Below, in pieces: positions 1 to 8,570 of a DNA stretch of 35,171 nucleotides; position 1 is the stretch's first letter; every line of letters starts with the position of its first letter. The stretch comes from Planctomycetaceae bacterium (lineage in GTDB: Bacteria; Planctomycetota; Planctomycetia; Planctomycetales; Planctomycetaceae): positions 1 through 35,171 of the forward strand of contig JAQGHT010000205.1 of NCBI GenBank assembly GCA_028291565.1, written 5' to 3'. The notes beneath the pieces were generated by a model. The model did no database searches. It was not told where the DNA came from and saw only the letters and a program-made list of their open reading frames with translations. Both the position numbers and the translations under genes were made by a program.

Positions 1-735
1 GCGGCTGACTTGCGAATTGGGACGCTCACCAACGTTGACGCCATCGGGCTGTACGGTCACGCGTTCGGCCACCGCGAAGATTACATCCAGCCGATGACTG
101 TTGTAAACGACGCCAATTCCTTGTCGCTTCAATTCCGCAATGATCGCGAATAACCGGCCGACCTCGTGGGAAGTCAGTGCGGCGCTCGGTTCATCCATGA
201 CGATGATGCGGGCTTGAAACGCTAATGCCTTTGCAATCTCGACCAGCTGTTGCTGCGCCGTGGTCAGCCGACGGCAGGGTAGATCGAGATCGATTTCGAC
301 TCCGAGCCGCTGAAAGAGTTCGGCCGCTTTTCGCCGCTCCTGGGATTGCGCGATAAAGCCAGTGCGGGTGGGTTCTTGACCTAAGAAAATGTTCTCGCAA
401 GCATTCAGGCCGGGAACGAGGTTGAACTCTTGATAGATCACGGCGACGCCCGCGCGACGGGAATCCTGCGGCGACGAAAAATGCTGGGCGGATCCGGCGA
501 TCTCAATCGAACCCGCGTCAGCGCGAAAGGCGCCCCCCAGAACCTTCATCAATGTGCTTTTTCCGGCACCGTTTTCGCCAAGCAATGCCAGGACTTCACC
601 TGCGTGTAGAGACAGGCTCACACCGCGCAACGCCTGCACGCCGGGAAATGACTTCACGATCCCGCGCATTTCCAGCAGCGGAAAAGTTGGCGTTGAGCCT
701 GGTGGCAATGACGACAATGCGGCGGCTGTGGTCAT
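1..735 (-). CDS. Sugar ABC transporter ATP-binding protein (RbsA/MglA-type), C-terminus cut by the window edge
   Basis: Not in the ORF track because it runs off the left edge. Reverse-strand translation from ATG at 735 is open for 245 codons: MTTAAALSSLPPGSTPTFPLLEMRGIVKSFPGVQALRGVSLSLHAGEVLALLGENGAGKSTLMKVLGGAF...VIYQEFNLVPGLNACENIFLG...LTTAQQQLVEIAKALAFQARIIVMDEPSAALT...VVYNSHRLDVIFAVAERVTV. Walker A GENGAGKST, Walker B IIVMDEPSAALT. Confidence 0.93.
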   Translation of the reverse strand, partial: MTTAAALSSLPPGSTPTFPLLEMRGIVKSFPGVQALRGVSLSLHAGEVLALLGENGAGKSTLMKVLGGAFRADAGSIEIAGSAQHFSSPQDSRRAGVAVIYQEFNLVPGLNACENIFLGQEPTRTGFIAQSQERRKAAELFQRLGVEIDLDLPCRRLTTAQQQLVEIAKALAFQARIIVMDEPSAALTSHEVGRLFAIIAELKRQGIGVVYNSHRLDVIFAVAERVTVQPDGVNVGERPNSQVSR

Positions 736-1586
736 AGTCCCAGTGCCTGTTCTAAAGCCTGACGCATCACCGCCGCATCCGGTTCAATACCGGTCCAATA
801 CTGCACCCCGACTATCCCCTGATTGACGAGCATCCCTAATCCGTCGAGAGCCGTGCAGCCACGTGCCGCCGCGTCGCGAATCAGTCGGGTTCGAGGCGGA
901 TTACCGATCACATCGGCGACCACCGTGCCCGGTTTCAGCGAGTCAATATTCAGATTCAGCCGGGCTTGGGCGTCATAGAGTCCGATGGACGTCGCGTTGA
1001 TCACCACGTCTGTGCCGACCGGAATCGAATAATCTCCATCCCAGACAACCAGCTCGGCATTGAGCTGCAGTTTGTGACGCAGCAAATCGACAAGTTCGGC
1101 CCCTCGCGCTTTGGATCGATTCACAATGGTGATCTGCCGAATTCCCGCCAGCCCCAGTTCCACGGCAATCGCCCGCGCCGCGCCGCCAGCTCCGAATAGC
1201 ACGACAGACTTGCCCCTCGGGTCTGTGACAGACGTTAGCGATTTCAGGAAACCCTTCCCGTCGGTGTTCTCGCCGATCAATTGAGCACCGCGCCGCACAA
1301 CACAATTCACCGCTCCCATCAAGGCTGCCGATTCGCCGAGGCCATCCAGATGGGAAATCACAGTGACTTTGTGTGGCAGACTGCAATTGAAGCCGCGAAA
1401 TCCCAGAGCTCGAGCTCCCCGGACGGCCGTGCCCAAGTCTTCGGGCGTGACTTCCATATTGACATATCGCCAGTGCAATCCGTGATGTGCAAATGCGGCT
1501 TCAATCATGACCACGGTCGGATTTCCCGCAGCACCCTGGGACATCGATCCGACGAGTTCGTGCAAAAAGTTTTGTTGATCACTCAT
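732..1586 (-). CDS. Shikimate dehydrogenase (AroE)-family oxidoreductase, variant substrate site
   Basis: ORF 732..1625; likely start MSDQQNFLHELVGSMSQ at 1586. NxxxPHK-type motif (FNCSLPHK), GENTDGKGF, Rossmann GAGGAARAIAVEL, NATSIG. Stop overlaps the ABC ATPase start (ATGA). Confidence 0.88.
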   Translation of the reverse strand: MSDQQNFLHELVGSMSQGAAGNPTVVMIEAAFAHHGLHWRYVNMEVTPEDLGTAVRGARALGFRGFNCSLPHKVTVISHLDGLGESAALMGAVNCVVRRGAQLIGENTDGKGFLKSLTSVTDPRGKSVVLFGAGGAARAIAVELGLAGIRQITIVNRSKARGAELVDLLRHKLQLNAELVVWDGDYSIPVGTDVVINATSIGLYDAQARLNLNIDSLKPGTVVADVIGNPPRTRLIRDAAARGCTALDGLGMLVNQGIVGVQYWTGIEPDAAVMRQALEQALGL

Positions 1587-1754
1587 GACAACCTGAATTT
1601 CGCGAATGTTTGAAAGGGAGGTCAACGATTGGAACCTCCCATGTAGCCAAGGTCGCCAGACCTTGGGAGATCGAAGGATCGGCGAAGTTATTATCGTCGG
1701 ATTGGAGGGCGACGCTTCCGTTTTGAAGTTGCGTTATTTTTTGTGGCACTACGC

Positions 1755-1993
1755 CACCACCGACCCCGAGTCGGTGGAGCGCTGACTGGCAGGCTAATCA
1801 AATCTCCTGAAAATTGCGTGCTCGACGTGTGGTCTGGTTTGCCCCTCTGCCGCCGCGAGTGAATCGCCTTCTGATGATTGAGCATACTTTCGCGGCGGCA
1901 GAGGGGCAAACCAGACATGAGCGTTGAGGAATTCTTTGATTCGTTAGTCTTAGCTGGCCAATCAGCGCTCCACTGACGCGGGGTCAGTGGGGG
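1755..1993. repeat. Nested imperfect palindrome, MITE/REPIN-like
   Basis: Perfect 27-bp inverted repeat GTCTGGTTTGCCCCTCTGCCGCCGCGA at 1832-1858 and its complement at 1890-1916. Outer imperfect arms at 1755-1795 (ccaccaccgaccccgagtcggtggagcgctgactggcaggct) and 1951-1993. Each outer arm forms its own hairpin (ccaccgac-cccga-gtcggtgg; ccactgac-gcggg-gtcagtgg). Confidence 0.85.
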
Positions 1994-2185
1994 CGAAATT
2001 CTTGGACGGCGCGCGTCCGCTCCGCGCCAAAACAGTGCAAACTAGAAAGCCGATGCCTTGCTCTACCGATACTTATCTCCGACAACAATTGACCCGCCGA
2101 TCTCAAGTGGTGTTTGAGTCAACCGCCCCAATCTCTCACGAGATTGGCTACGAATTTGGCGTCCATGTGATGACGTGCATGACGA

Positions 2186-3178
2186 TTACTTCAATTCCGG
2201 ATCCTTGTCGGCGTCGGCCTTTCGATAAAGGCGGGTGGGAATCAACCTCTGCGGTTCAAGCGTTTCGCCCTTCGAATGCTGCACGATGGCCGTGACGATT
2301 TCGATTCCCATTTTGTCTGGAAACTGAATCGGATCGGCGTAGATTTTGCCGTCTTTGATGGCTTGTTTGCCTTCCGGTTGGCCGTCGAAACCGACGATCA
2401 GCACCTGGTCCGCCTTACCGGCCTTTTCCAGGGCGGCGCGGGCACCGAGTGCCGCAGGATCATTAATGGCAAACACGCCGCGCAAATCGGGATGGGCCTG
2501 CAATGAATCTTCCGCAGCTTTGTAGCCCATATCCTTTGCGCCGCCACTTTCAAGCTCGGCGACGAGATCGATCTTTGCCCCGCCCTTTTTATTGTGCGCA
2601 TCAATGACTTCGCGAAATCCTTTGACTCGCAGGATACAAGATTCGGCTTGTTTGAAATGGAGAATCGCAACCTTACCACCCGCTTCGCCCAGTGCCTCGA
2701 TCATCGCCTGTCCCGCTTCCTTGCCGCCCCCATAGTTGTCCGTCGCGACTTGCGTGGCGATCTTTACTCCAGGCTCGTTACACGGAATGTCAACGGTGAA
2801 CACGGGAATCCCCGCCGCGTTTGCTTCTTGAATAACAGGAATGATCGACTTCGAATCGCACGGGCTGAGCACAATTGCGCTCACTTTCTTGACGATAAAG
2901 TCCTTGATCTGGTTGCTCTGCTTGGCGACGTCCTTATCACCGCTGACCACGATCGTCTCATAACCCCGCAACTTGCCCTCGGCAGTGATGTTGTCGCCAA
3001 TTACCTTGAAAAAGGGATTGTCGAGCGTCAGCAAAGAGACGCCAATTGTCCGTTTCGGAATTTCTGAGGCCGTTTTCGGTGCCCCTGAACCGGGAGTTTT
3101 CGCGGTATCATCGGATTTCCCGCAGCCGATTGAACAAACCACCAGACTTGTCAGCAGGATCCACAGCGAGTGTTTCAT
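2186..3178 (-). CDS. Sugar ABC transporter substrate-binding lipoprotein (RbsB-like periplasmic binding protein)
   Basis: Lipoprotein signal MKHSLWILLTSLVVCSIGCGKSDD; TIGVSLLTLDNPFFKVIGDNITAEGKLRGYE...DFIVKKVSAIVLSPCDSKSIIPVIQEANAAGIPVFTVD...GVFAINDPAALGARAALEKAG...IVGFDGQPEGKQAI, typical of the ribose-binding family. Confidence 0.93.
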   Translation of the reverse strand: MKHSLWILLTSLVVCSIGCGKSDDTAKTPGSGAPKTASEIPKRTIGVSLLTLDNPFFKVIGDNITAEGKLRGYETIVVSGDKDVAKQSNQIKDFIVKKVSAIVLSPCDSKSIIPVIQEANAAGIPVFTVDIPCNEPGVKIATQVATDNYGGGKEAGQAMIEALGEAGGKVAILHFKQAESCILRVKGFREVIDAHNKKGGAKIDLVAELESGGAKDMGYKAAEDSLQAHPDLRGVFAINDPAALGARAALEKAGKADQVLIVGFDGQPEGKQAIKDGKIYADPIQFPDKMGIEIVTAIVQHSKGETLEPQRLIPTRLYRKADADKDPELK

Positions 3179-3239
3179 AGTTGTTTTGCCTTATGAGAGC
3201 TTTTTCAGTGGCAGGAAGTGACTGGTCCGCAGCGTAATT

Positions 3240-3374
3240 CAATCTCGTTCCCATGCTCCGCATGGGAACACCGCATTCTGAAGCTCTGCTTCTTTTTGAG
3301 GCGGGTACGATTCGGATCGTGAGGAAGCGGAGCTTCGAAAACTGCATTCCCAGGCAGAGCCTGGGAACGAGTTG
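3240..3374. repeat. Imperfect inverted-repeat element, MITE-like
   Basis: Left arm caatctcgttcccatgctccgcatgggaacaccgcattctgaagctctgcttct (3240-3292) is complementary, with mismatches, to aggaagcggagcttcgaaaactgcattcccaggcagagcctgggaacgagttg (3322-3374). Each arm contains its own hairpin. Confidence 0.8.
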
Positions 3375-3407
3375 AAGTCTGTGAACACGAGTCGAGATTT
3401 TCAATGC

Positions 3408-4658
3408 CTACAATTTGCCCGACTTCAGAAATTCGTGTCGCACCGCGCTGACCACACGTTTGCCTGTCGTCGAGACAAACGTCACTTGTCCCGGCCCGAA
3501 ATCCAGTGTCTGGACCATTTCGAAGCCATCGGGAATCTTGACGACTCCCTGAATATAGTTCACAGAGGTTGGCTGTGAAGGTTTCAATTCAATCGCAGTC
3601 GCGACGCCCTGTTTGGTGAGCATGTTTTCACGCGTCGAAGCCGCCAGTCCGTCAGCAAAATACGACGTGACATCTTCGAGCCCCAGACAGTTGTTGCGGC
3701 CGTTCCAGGGATGCCCGTGACGGCCGTGATTTTCAATCCAGAAGACGGTACTGTTCAACACGGCCGGATCTTTCAGGGAGAACCACAGATACCCAGCGTC
3801 CGTAAAGGTGGCCGTCATCCAGGCGGGGCCGTGCGTTTTCTCCCACGGTTCATTCACAAGTTGAATCAAGTCGGCGTGCCCCTGGCGAGCCGGCAATTTG
3901 GTCAGGTCGGCGTCGGGTTCCCCTTTCCAGGCGACGGGGACTTTGGCCAGAGACGTCCACTTCGCGCCCGGCTGCAGCGATTGATACTCCCGTTGCTTCG
4001 GATCTCCAAATAATCCCGGATAAGTCATTCCAAAGCGAAATGGACTGGCAACGAGCCGCACGGTTCCCTCTTTGTCGGGCATCGCCAGAGTCGCATGATG
4101 TCCCAGTGGCACTCGACCGGCAAAGCCGTCAATTGTGTCTCGCGAGTAGATCACATTTTGACCATCAACGAGTGAAAGTTCCTTGGTGACTCGGCCCTGA
4201 CGTGCGTGGGTCTCAATTGACATCGTCAGCGTGGTTACGTCGGCCAATTTCTTCGTTCCGGCGAACTTCCATTTCGTCCCCACGATTTCACCGTGTGGCG
4301 GATGCTTTTCACCGCCCACTTCTTCCGAGTTGCTACCAAACGGCATACAGAAGAAATCACCTCGCAACGGAACCAGCACGGGAGCCGGCATCACGGTCGG
4401 CTTTTCATCCTGCCACGGGCTGACATAGTACGGCTGCACGGGCTTGCCGGAGTCACGAAAAAACGTGACGGGGGCCATATGGCCACCGATCTCGGTCACA
4501 GCCAGTTCCACCTGCGGCGTGGTCACGATGAAACTCGGTTGCGAGTGCACCGTTCGAACGGCGGCTTCATCTGCGCGACAGCAAGTTGCAGTATTTGCCG
4601 AGAAAGCGAAGACAACCAACAAGATTAAGGCCTGACGACTGGCTTGTAATAGCTTCAT
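3408..4658 (-). CDS. Secreted protein, possible galactose-mutarotase-like fold
   Basis: ORF 3408..4685; likely start MKLLQASRQALILLVVFAFSANTATCCRADE at 4658 (signal peptide). Sequences such as VELAVTEIGGHMAPVTFF, PHGEIVGTKWKF and PLGHHATLAMP resemble the mutarotase/aldose epimerase superfamily. Confidence 0.65.
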   Translation of the reverse strand: MKLLQASRQALILLVVFAFSANTATCCRADEAAVRTVHSQPSFIVTTPQVELAVTEIGGHMAPVTFFRDSGKPVQPYYVSPWQDEKPTVMPAPVLVPLRGDFFCMPFGSNSEEVGGEKHPPHGEIVGTKWKFAGTKKLADVTTLTMSIETHARQGRVTKELSLVDGQNVIYSRDTIDGFAGRVPLGHHATLAMPDKEGTVRLVASPFRFGMTYPGLFGDPKQREYQSLQPGAKWTSLAKVPVAWKGEPDADLTKLPARQGHADLIQLVNEPWEKTHGPAWMTATFTDAGYLWFSLKDPAVLNSTVFWIENHGRHGHPWNGRNNCLGLEDVTSYFADGLAASTRENMLTKQGVATAIELKPSQPTSVNYIQGVVKIPDGFEMVQTLDFGPGQVTFVSTTGKRVVSAVRHEFLKSGKL

Positions 4659-4940
4659 GGGATGGCTTCTCGAGATGCATAGCACAAGATGTAGAAAGTC
4701 AGAGATGCAAGCTGATTGTATTCAGGCCGACAGTAAGAATCACTGTGGGCCAGCGATACAATGATGACTCCGCGACGACATTGCAACCGAAACGCAGCAA
4801 ATGAGTTGAGCGTTTCGGCGTCACAGCCGACGGAGTTACTGGTGCGGTCTAACGCTGACCGCTCCGATTTGCAACAGGAATCGTGCCATTGCTTTACTGC
4901 GTGTTTATCAGATTGAGAATCACTCAATCGGTACAAACAT

Positions 4941-5855
4941 TCACGACATCAACGGCACATCATCGACGGCCGCCAGCAATCGCTCCACATCGGCGTCTTT
5001 CCAGGGGCGATCGGTGACCCCTAACGGTGAACGGCACGGACCGATATCGATCTGATACTTGATCCGCATTGCAGATCGCAAAAATGTCCACGTTGACTGT
5101 GACGACAGGATTTCATCCAGGGCCACTTGAAAAGCCATCATGAAACGGCTTCCCGCAGAGACTGAGCCGCCCACAAACGCAGCTCTTGCGGCACTGCAGG
5201 CAGGTCCCCAGATATTGTAGAAAGTCCCAATTGCTCCGCTGACGCCACACAGCGCAGCGTGGCACATCACTTCATCCGCCCCACTGAAGAGCTGCAAACG
5301 ATCACCGGCGTAGGCACTGATCAAACCTAATTGGTAGAGATCGCGCTCAGTGAATTTCATTCCGGCAATGTTCGGCAAGCCAAGCAAGCGGTCAACGTAT
5401 TCGCGGCCTCCCAGAGACAGCGTATTCACAATGCTCAGGTGGTAGACGAAGAACGGAAGTTCGCCCGCTTCGCCGATCTGACGATAGTGTTCGAAGACGG
5501 CGTCGGCACCAGTTCGGTAGTAGATTGGTCCCACGCTGGAAATCGCATCCGCCCCGATTTTCGACGCGTGCCGCGCCAGCGCCACCGATTCCTCAGTCGA
5601 AACCGCGCCGACATGCACCATGACGGGGATTCGACCTGCCGACGTTTTGACGACGCATTCGGCAACGGCCGTGCGTTGGGCCATCGACAGCAAAGGTCCT
5701 TGACCCGTCGAACCGAGCAGGTAGATTCCATCTAACTTCTGCTGTACAAAGAGCTCCACCAGTTTTTCGGTTTCGCCCAGCGCGGGTTGTCCAGACGCAT
5801 CCAACGGAGTCAACATGGCGGGCCACAGACCACGGTATTTCTGAGTCATAGTCAT
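4941..5855 (-). CDS. DapA/NanA-family aldolase (dihydrodipicolinate synthase / N-acetylneuraminate lyase family)
   Basis: YRGLWPAMLTPLDASGQ, GIYLLGSTGQGPLLSMAQR, VMVHVGAVSTEESVALARHA, FFVYHLS (Tyr), IAGMKFTERDLYQL (Schiff-base Lys), SGADEVMCHAALCGVSGAIGTFYNIWG. Confidence 0.9.
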   Translation of the reverse strand: MTMTQKYRGLWPAMLTPLDASGQPALGETEKLVELFVQQKLDGIYLLGSTGQGPLLSMAQRTAVAECVVKTSAGRIPVMVHVGAVSTEESVALARHASKIGADAISSVGPIYYRTGADAVFEHYRQIGEAGELPFFVYHLSIVNTLSLGGREYVDRLLGLPNIAGMKFTERDLYQLGLISAYAGDRLQLFSGADEVMCHAALCGVSGAIGTFYNIWGPACSAARAAFVGGSVSAGSRFMMAFQVALDEILSSQSTWTFLRSAMRIKYQIDIGPCRSPLGVTDRPWKDADVERLLAAVDDVPLMS

Positions 5856-6158
5856 TCTGGAATTGATTTCTACATGTTCGGAATGCTGGAGGGATACCGA
5901 GCGCGGGCATCAAGGGTGGGAAACTTGATTACAGGCGATCATTCTATCAACAGTCGCTGATCGAGAAAAGTTGAGGCAATCCGTCCGCGCGGATCTTGGG
6001 GCTCGAAATGAAATCGGACTTCTGAGGATCGGTTCTCGTACCGAAGTCGTCTTGCCGAATTGGACGGGACCGAGGTGCTACCACGCTGTCTCCTGGCGGG
6101 TTATCGAGTCCCAAGGTTCTGAATTGAACTCGAATTGCGATACTTTTCGCCGAACCCC

Positions 6159-6262
6159 CGCCACCTGGCTTGCCCAGGTGGGTCCACGGCCTATGCACTA
6201 CTCGCTTTCCAGGGTTCAAGTAGTGCAAAGGCCGTTGAACCACCCCGGCGAGCGGGGTGGCG
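6159..6262. repeat. 44-nt imperfect inverted repeat with 16-nt loop, family also seen at 26857-26900
   Basis: Left cgccacctggcttgcccaggtgggtccacggcctatgcactact (6159-6202); right agtagtgcaaaggccgttgaaccaccccggcgagcggggtggcg (6219-6262). Very similar half-unit cgccaccgggcttgccccggtgggtccacggcctctgcactact at 26857-26900. Confidence 0.85.
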
Positions 6263-6464
6263 GGGGGATTAGCGAATAGTCTCCGAATTTGAATTTCAAA
6301 AGTGCAAAGGCACGCTTCATCCCGTCCTTGGACGCAACGGAGATTGTTGATACAATCCCGCCGATCAAATGGAGTTCAAGACGTGTCGCGCGACGCGTGT
6401 CACTTGCTGAGATTCAAGAATCACCGGTTGTCAAATCCTGAGTCCATCCTGGGACCTTATTGAT

Positions 6465-8543
6465 ATGGTTTTCAGAGTCAATGCACAGTTCAAGCCAGCA
6501 TTTCAATTGATTCTGGTGGCTTGGGTCACCCTTATTTCGGCGACAGCTTTACCGGCGGCAGAACCATCATTGGTCAGCGTCGATGATCTCTACCGGCTCG
6601 ATGCGCCATTGAATTCACTGGTCCTTCCAAACGACGGTGGGATGATTTACTCACGTCGTTGGTCAGATCGTTCATCGCGTACGGTACGATTTGCCTTATG
6701 GAAGGTCGAACGTGAAGTTTCGCAACGCCAGGCCCTGGAAAGCGGTGAGCCTGACGCTCGGCAGTTGTTGCTGTCGCCAGACGGCAAGTGGATTGTATTC
6801 CTCTCAACACGCGCATTTCCGGACGGGAAACCTGCATTTGCCACGGTTCCCCCCTATTCCGACCCGGCAACTGACATTTGGCTGATCGCCTCTGCCGGCG
6901 GAAAAGCAATTCCTCTCGCCGGCCGCGACAAGCCCTATGGTCGCGTTTTCAGCGATCCGTTTTATGGCAACGTGAGTTTCTCCGCCGATGGGAAACGACT
7001 GGTGTTTGTTGCGGATGACGGGCGCGACGTTCGCACTCCGGAAGAAATCCGGAACAATGTCCGAGTCGTTCGCGAGGATCAAGGCGAAGGCTATGAAGGC
7101 TACCGGCCGGCTCAGATCTGGATTGCTGACCTGCTGGACCGGCCCGCCGAGATCGCTGCTGCTCGGGTGACGCGCATGACGAACGACGAGACCTGGTATG
7201 GAGATCCCCAATGGACTCCTGATGGCAAGTCGCTCATCGTCCAGGCCAATATGACCTCTGAGCGGGAATCGGTGCGGTATAGCATCAATCAGAATTACGA
7301 CCTGTGGCGAATCGATGTGGCGGACCACAGCCTGAGGCAATTGACTTCGGGGCCTGGACCAGAGGTTTCCCCCCGAGTTTCACCCGATGGCAAGCGACTG
7401 CTCTATCTCAGTATTCCGCGTCGTGGATCACACATGGATGTGTTCAGTCTCGCCGTCACAGACCTTAAGACGACCGCAACTCCGTCCCAGGTCCTATTTG
7501 ATCAACACAGTCCTGAAGCAGATCCTCCACCGCATCTACCGCCCGTATTTCCACTCCCTCGAGACTGCTGGCTGACGGCCGACAAAATCTACTTTAATGC
7601 CAACGATCGGACGACGAGCCGCACGCAGGTCATCGATCTCGGCGCCGGACCGAAGGCCCTGGCCGACTCCAATCCTGAGTCCCAGCATGCGGATTTCGCC
7701 AGACAAGCGGCTGTCCGTCGTCTATTGAGTCCGCCTGCCGATCCGTTTCTTCAGGAGCGGATTGTTGCGAAAGCCGAAGTCGTCCACTGGAAAAGTACCG
7801 ATGGTCTCGAAATTGAAGGCATTTTTACGCGTCCGACTCTGCCGGGGTGCCAGCCGCCGTTCAAGCTGGTGTTGTTTCCGCATGGCGGTCCACACAGTAA
7901 ATCATCCCTGGGCTTTGATTTGACTGTCCAGGTTTTCGCGGCAAACGGTTACGCGGTCTTTCAGCCCAACTTTCGCGGCAGTGCTGGCTACGGCCAGCGT
8001 TTTATCAATGCCGATCGACTTGACCTCGGAGGCGGCGACATGAGTGACATCTTGACCGGTATTGACGAGCTCGTCAAAAAAGGCGACGTCGATTCGAAGC
8101 GTCAATTCGTCTACGGCAGCAGTTATGGCGGCTACACCACGACGTGGCTGATTGGCCAGACGCATCAGTTTCGGGCTGCCGTCCCTCAGAATGCCGTGAC
8201 CGACCTGCATACGATGTGGGGACTCACGGATATTCAAAGCTGGACGGAATGGGAATTCGGCGGACTGCCCTGGGAAGTGCCGGAACTGATGCGTCAACGA
8301 AGTCCCTTGACGTTCGCTTCGCGTGTGAGAACCCCGACATTGATTTTGCACGCGGCAAATGACCGACGTTGCCCTCTGCCGATGGGCGTGATGTACTACC
8401 GGGCGCTCAAGAAATCGGGAGTTGAAACGGAAATGGTCATTTACCCCGACGAGGGCCATCCAATCAAACAGCTGCCGCATATGGAAGACGTATTGAGACG
8501 GGTACTGGATTGGTTCGCCAGACACGATGTGCCGGCGAAATAA
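6465..8543 (+). CDS. S9 family peptidase (prolyl oligopeptidase/acylaminoacyl-peptidase-like), secreted
   Basis: Signal peptide (LILVAWVTLISATALPAAE); TolB/DPP-type propeller repeats (SPDGKWIVFLS, SADGKRLVFVADDG, SPDGKRLLYLS); alpha/beta hydrolase domain with nucleophile elbow GSSYGGY and Asp/His motifs LHAANDRRCPL and YPDEGHPI. Confidence 0.94.
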   Translation: MVFRVNAQFKPAFQLILVAWVTLISATALPAAEPSLVSVDDLYRLDAPLNSLVLPNDGGMIYSRRWSDRSSRTVRFALWKVEREVSQRQALESGEPDARQLLLSPDGKWIVFLSTRAFPDGKPAFATVPPYSDPATDIWLIASAGGKAIPLAGRDKPYGRVFSDPFYGNVSFSADGKRLVFVADDGRDVRTPEEIRNNVRVVREDQGEGYEGYRPAQIWIADLLDRPAEIAAARVTRMTNDETWYGDPQWTPDGKSLIVQANMTSERESVRYSINQNYDLWRIDVADHSLRQLTSGPGPEVSPRVSPDGKRLLYLSIPRRGSHMDVFSLAVTDLKTTATPSQVLFDQHSPEADPPPHLPPVFPLPRDCWLTADKIYFNANDRTTSRTQVIDLGAGPKALADSNPESQHADFARQAAVRRLLSPPADPFLQERIVAKAEVVHWKSTDGLEIEGIFTRPTLPGCQPPFKLVLFPHGGPHSKSSLGFDLTVQVFAANGYAVFQPNFRGSAGYGQRFINADRLDLGGGDMSDILTGIDELVKKGDVDSKRQFVYGSSYGGYTTTWLIGQTHQFRAAVPQNAVTDLHTMWGLTDIQSWTEWEFGGLPWEVPELMRQRSPLTFASRVRTPTLILHAANDRRCPLPMGVMYYRALKKSGVETEMVIYPDEGHPIKQLPHMEDVLRRVLDWFARHDVPAK

Positions 8544-8570
8544 TTCGGAATATTGAACTTCGAGTCTGCT

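Noticed and set aside
1691-1918. 75-aa minus-strand ORF
   Set aside because: Encoded largely by the palindromic element; no protein features.
4655-4936. 93-aa minus-strand ORF
   Set aside because: Overlaps the signal-peptide start of the mutarotase-like gene and an intergenic stretch containing a fragment (caggaatcgtgccattgctttactg, ~4874) similar to the inner repeat at 26990-27015; likely repeat debris.
7902-8525. 207-aa minus-strand ORF
   Set aside because: Antisense to the S9 peptidase catalytic domain, which has clear motifs on the plus strand.
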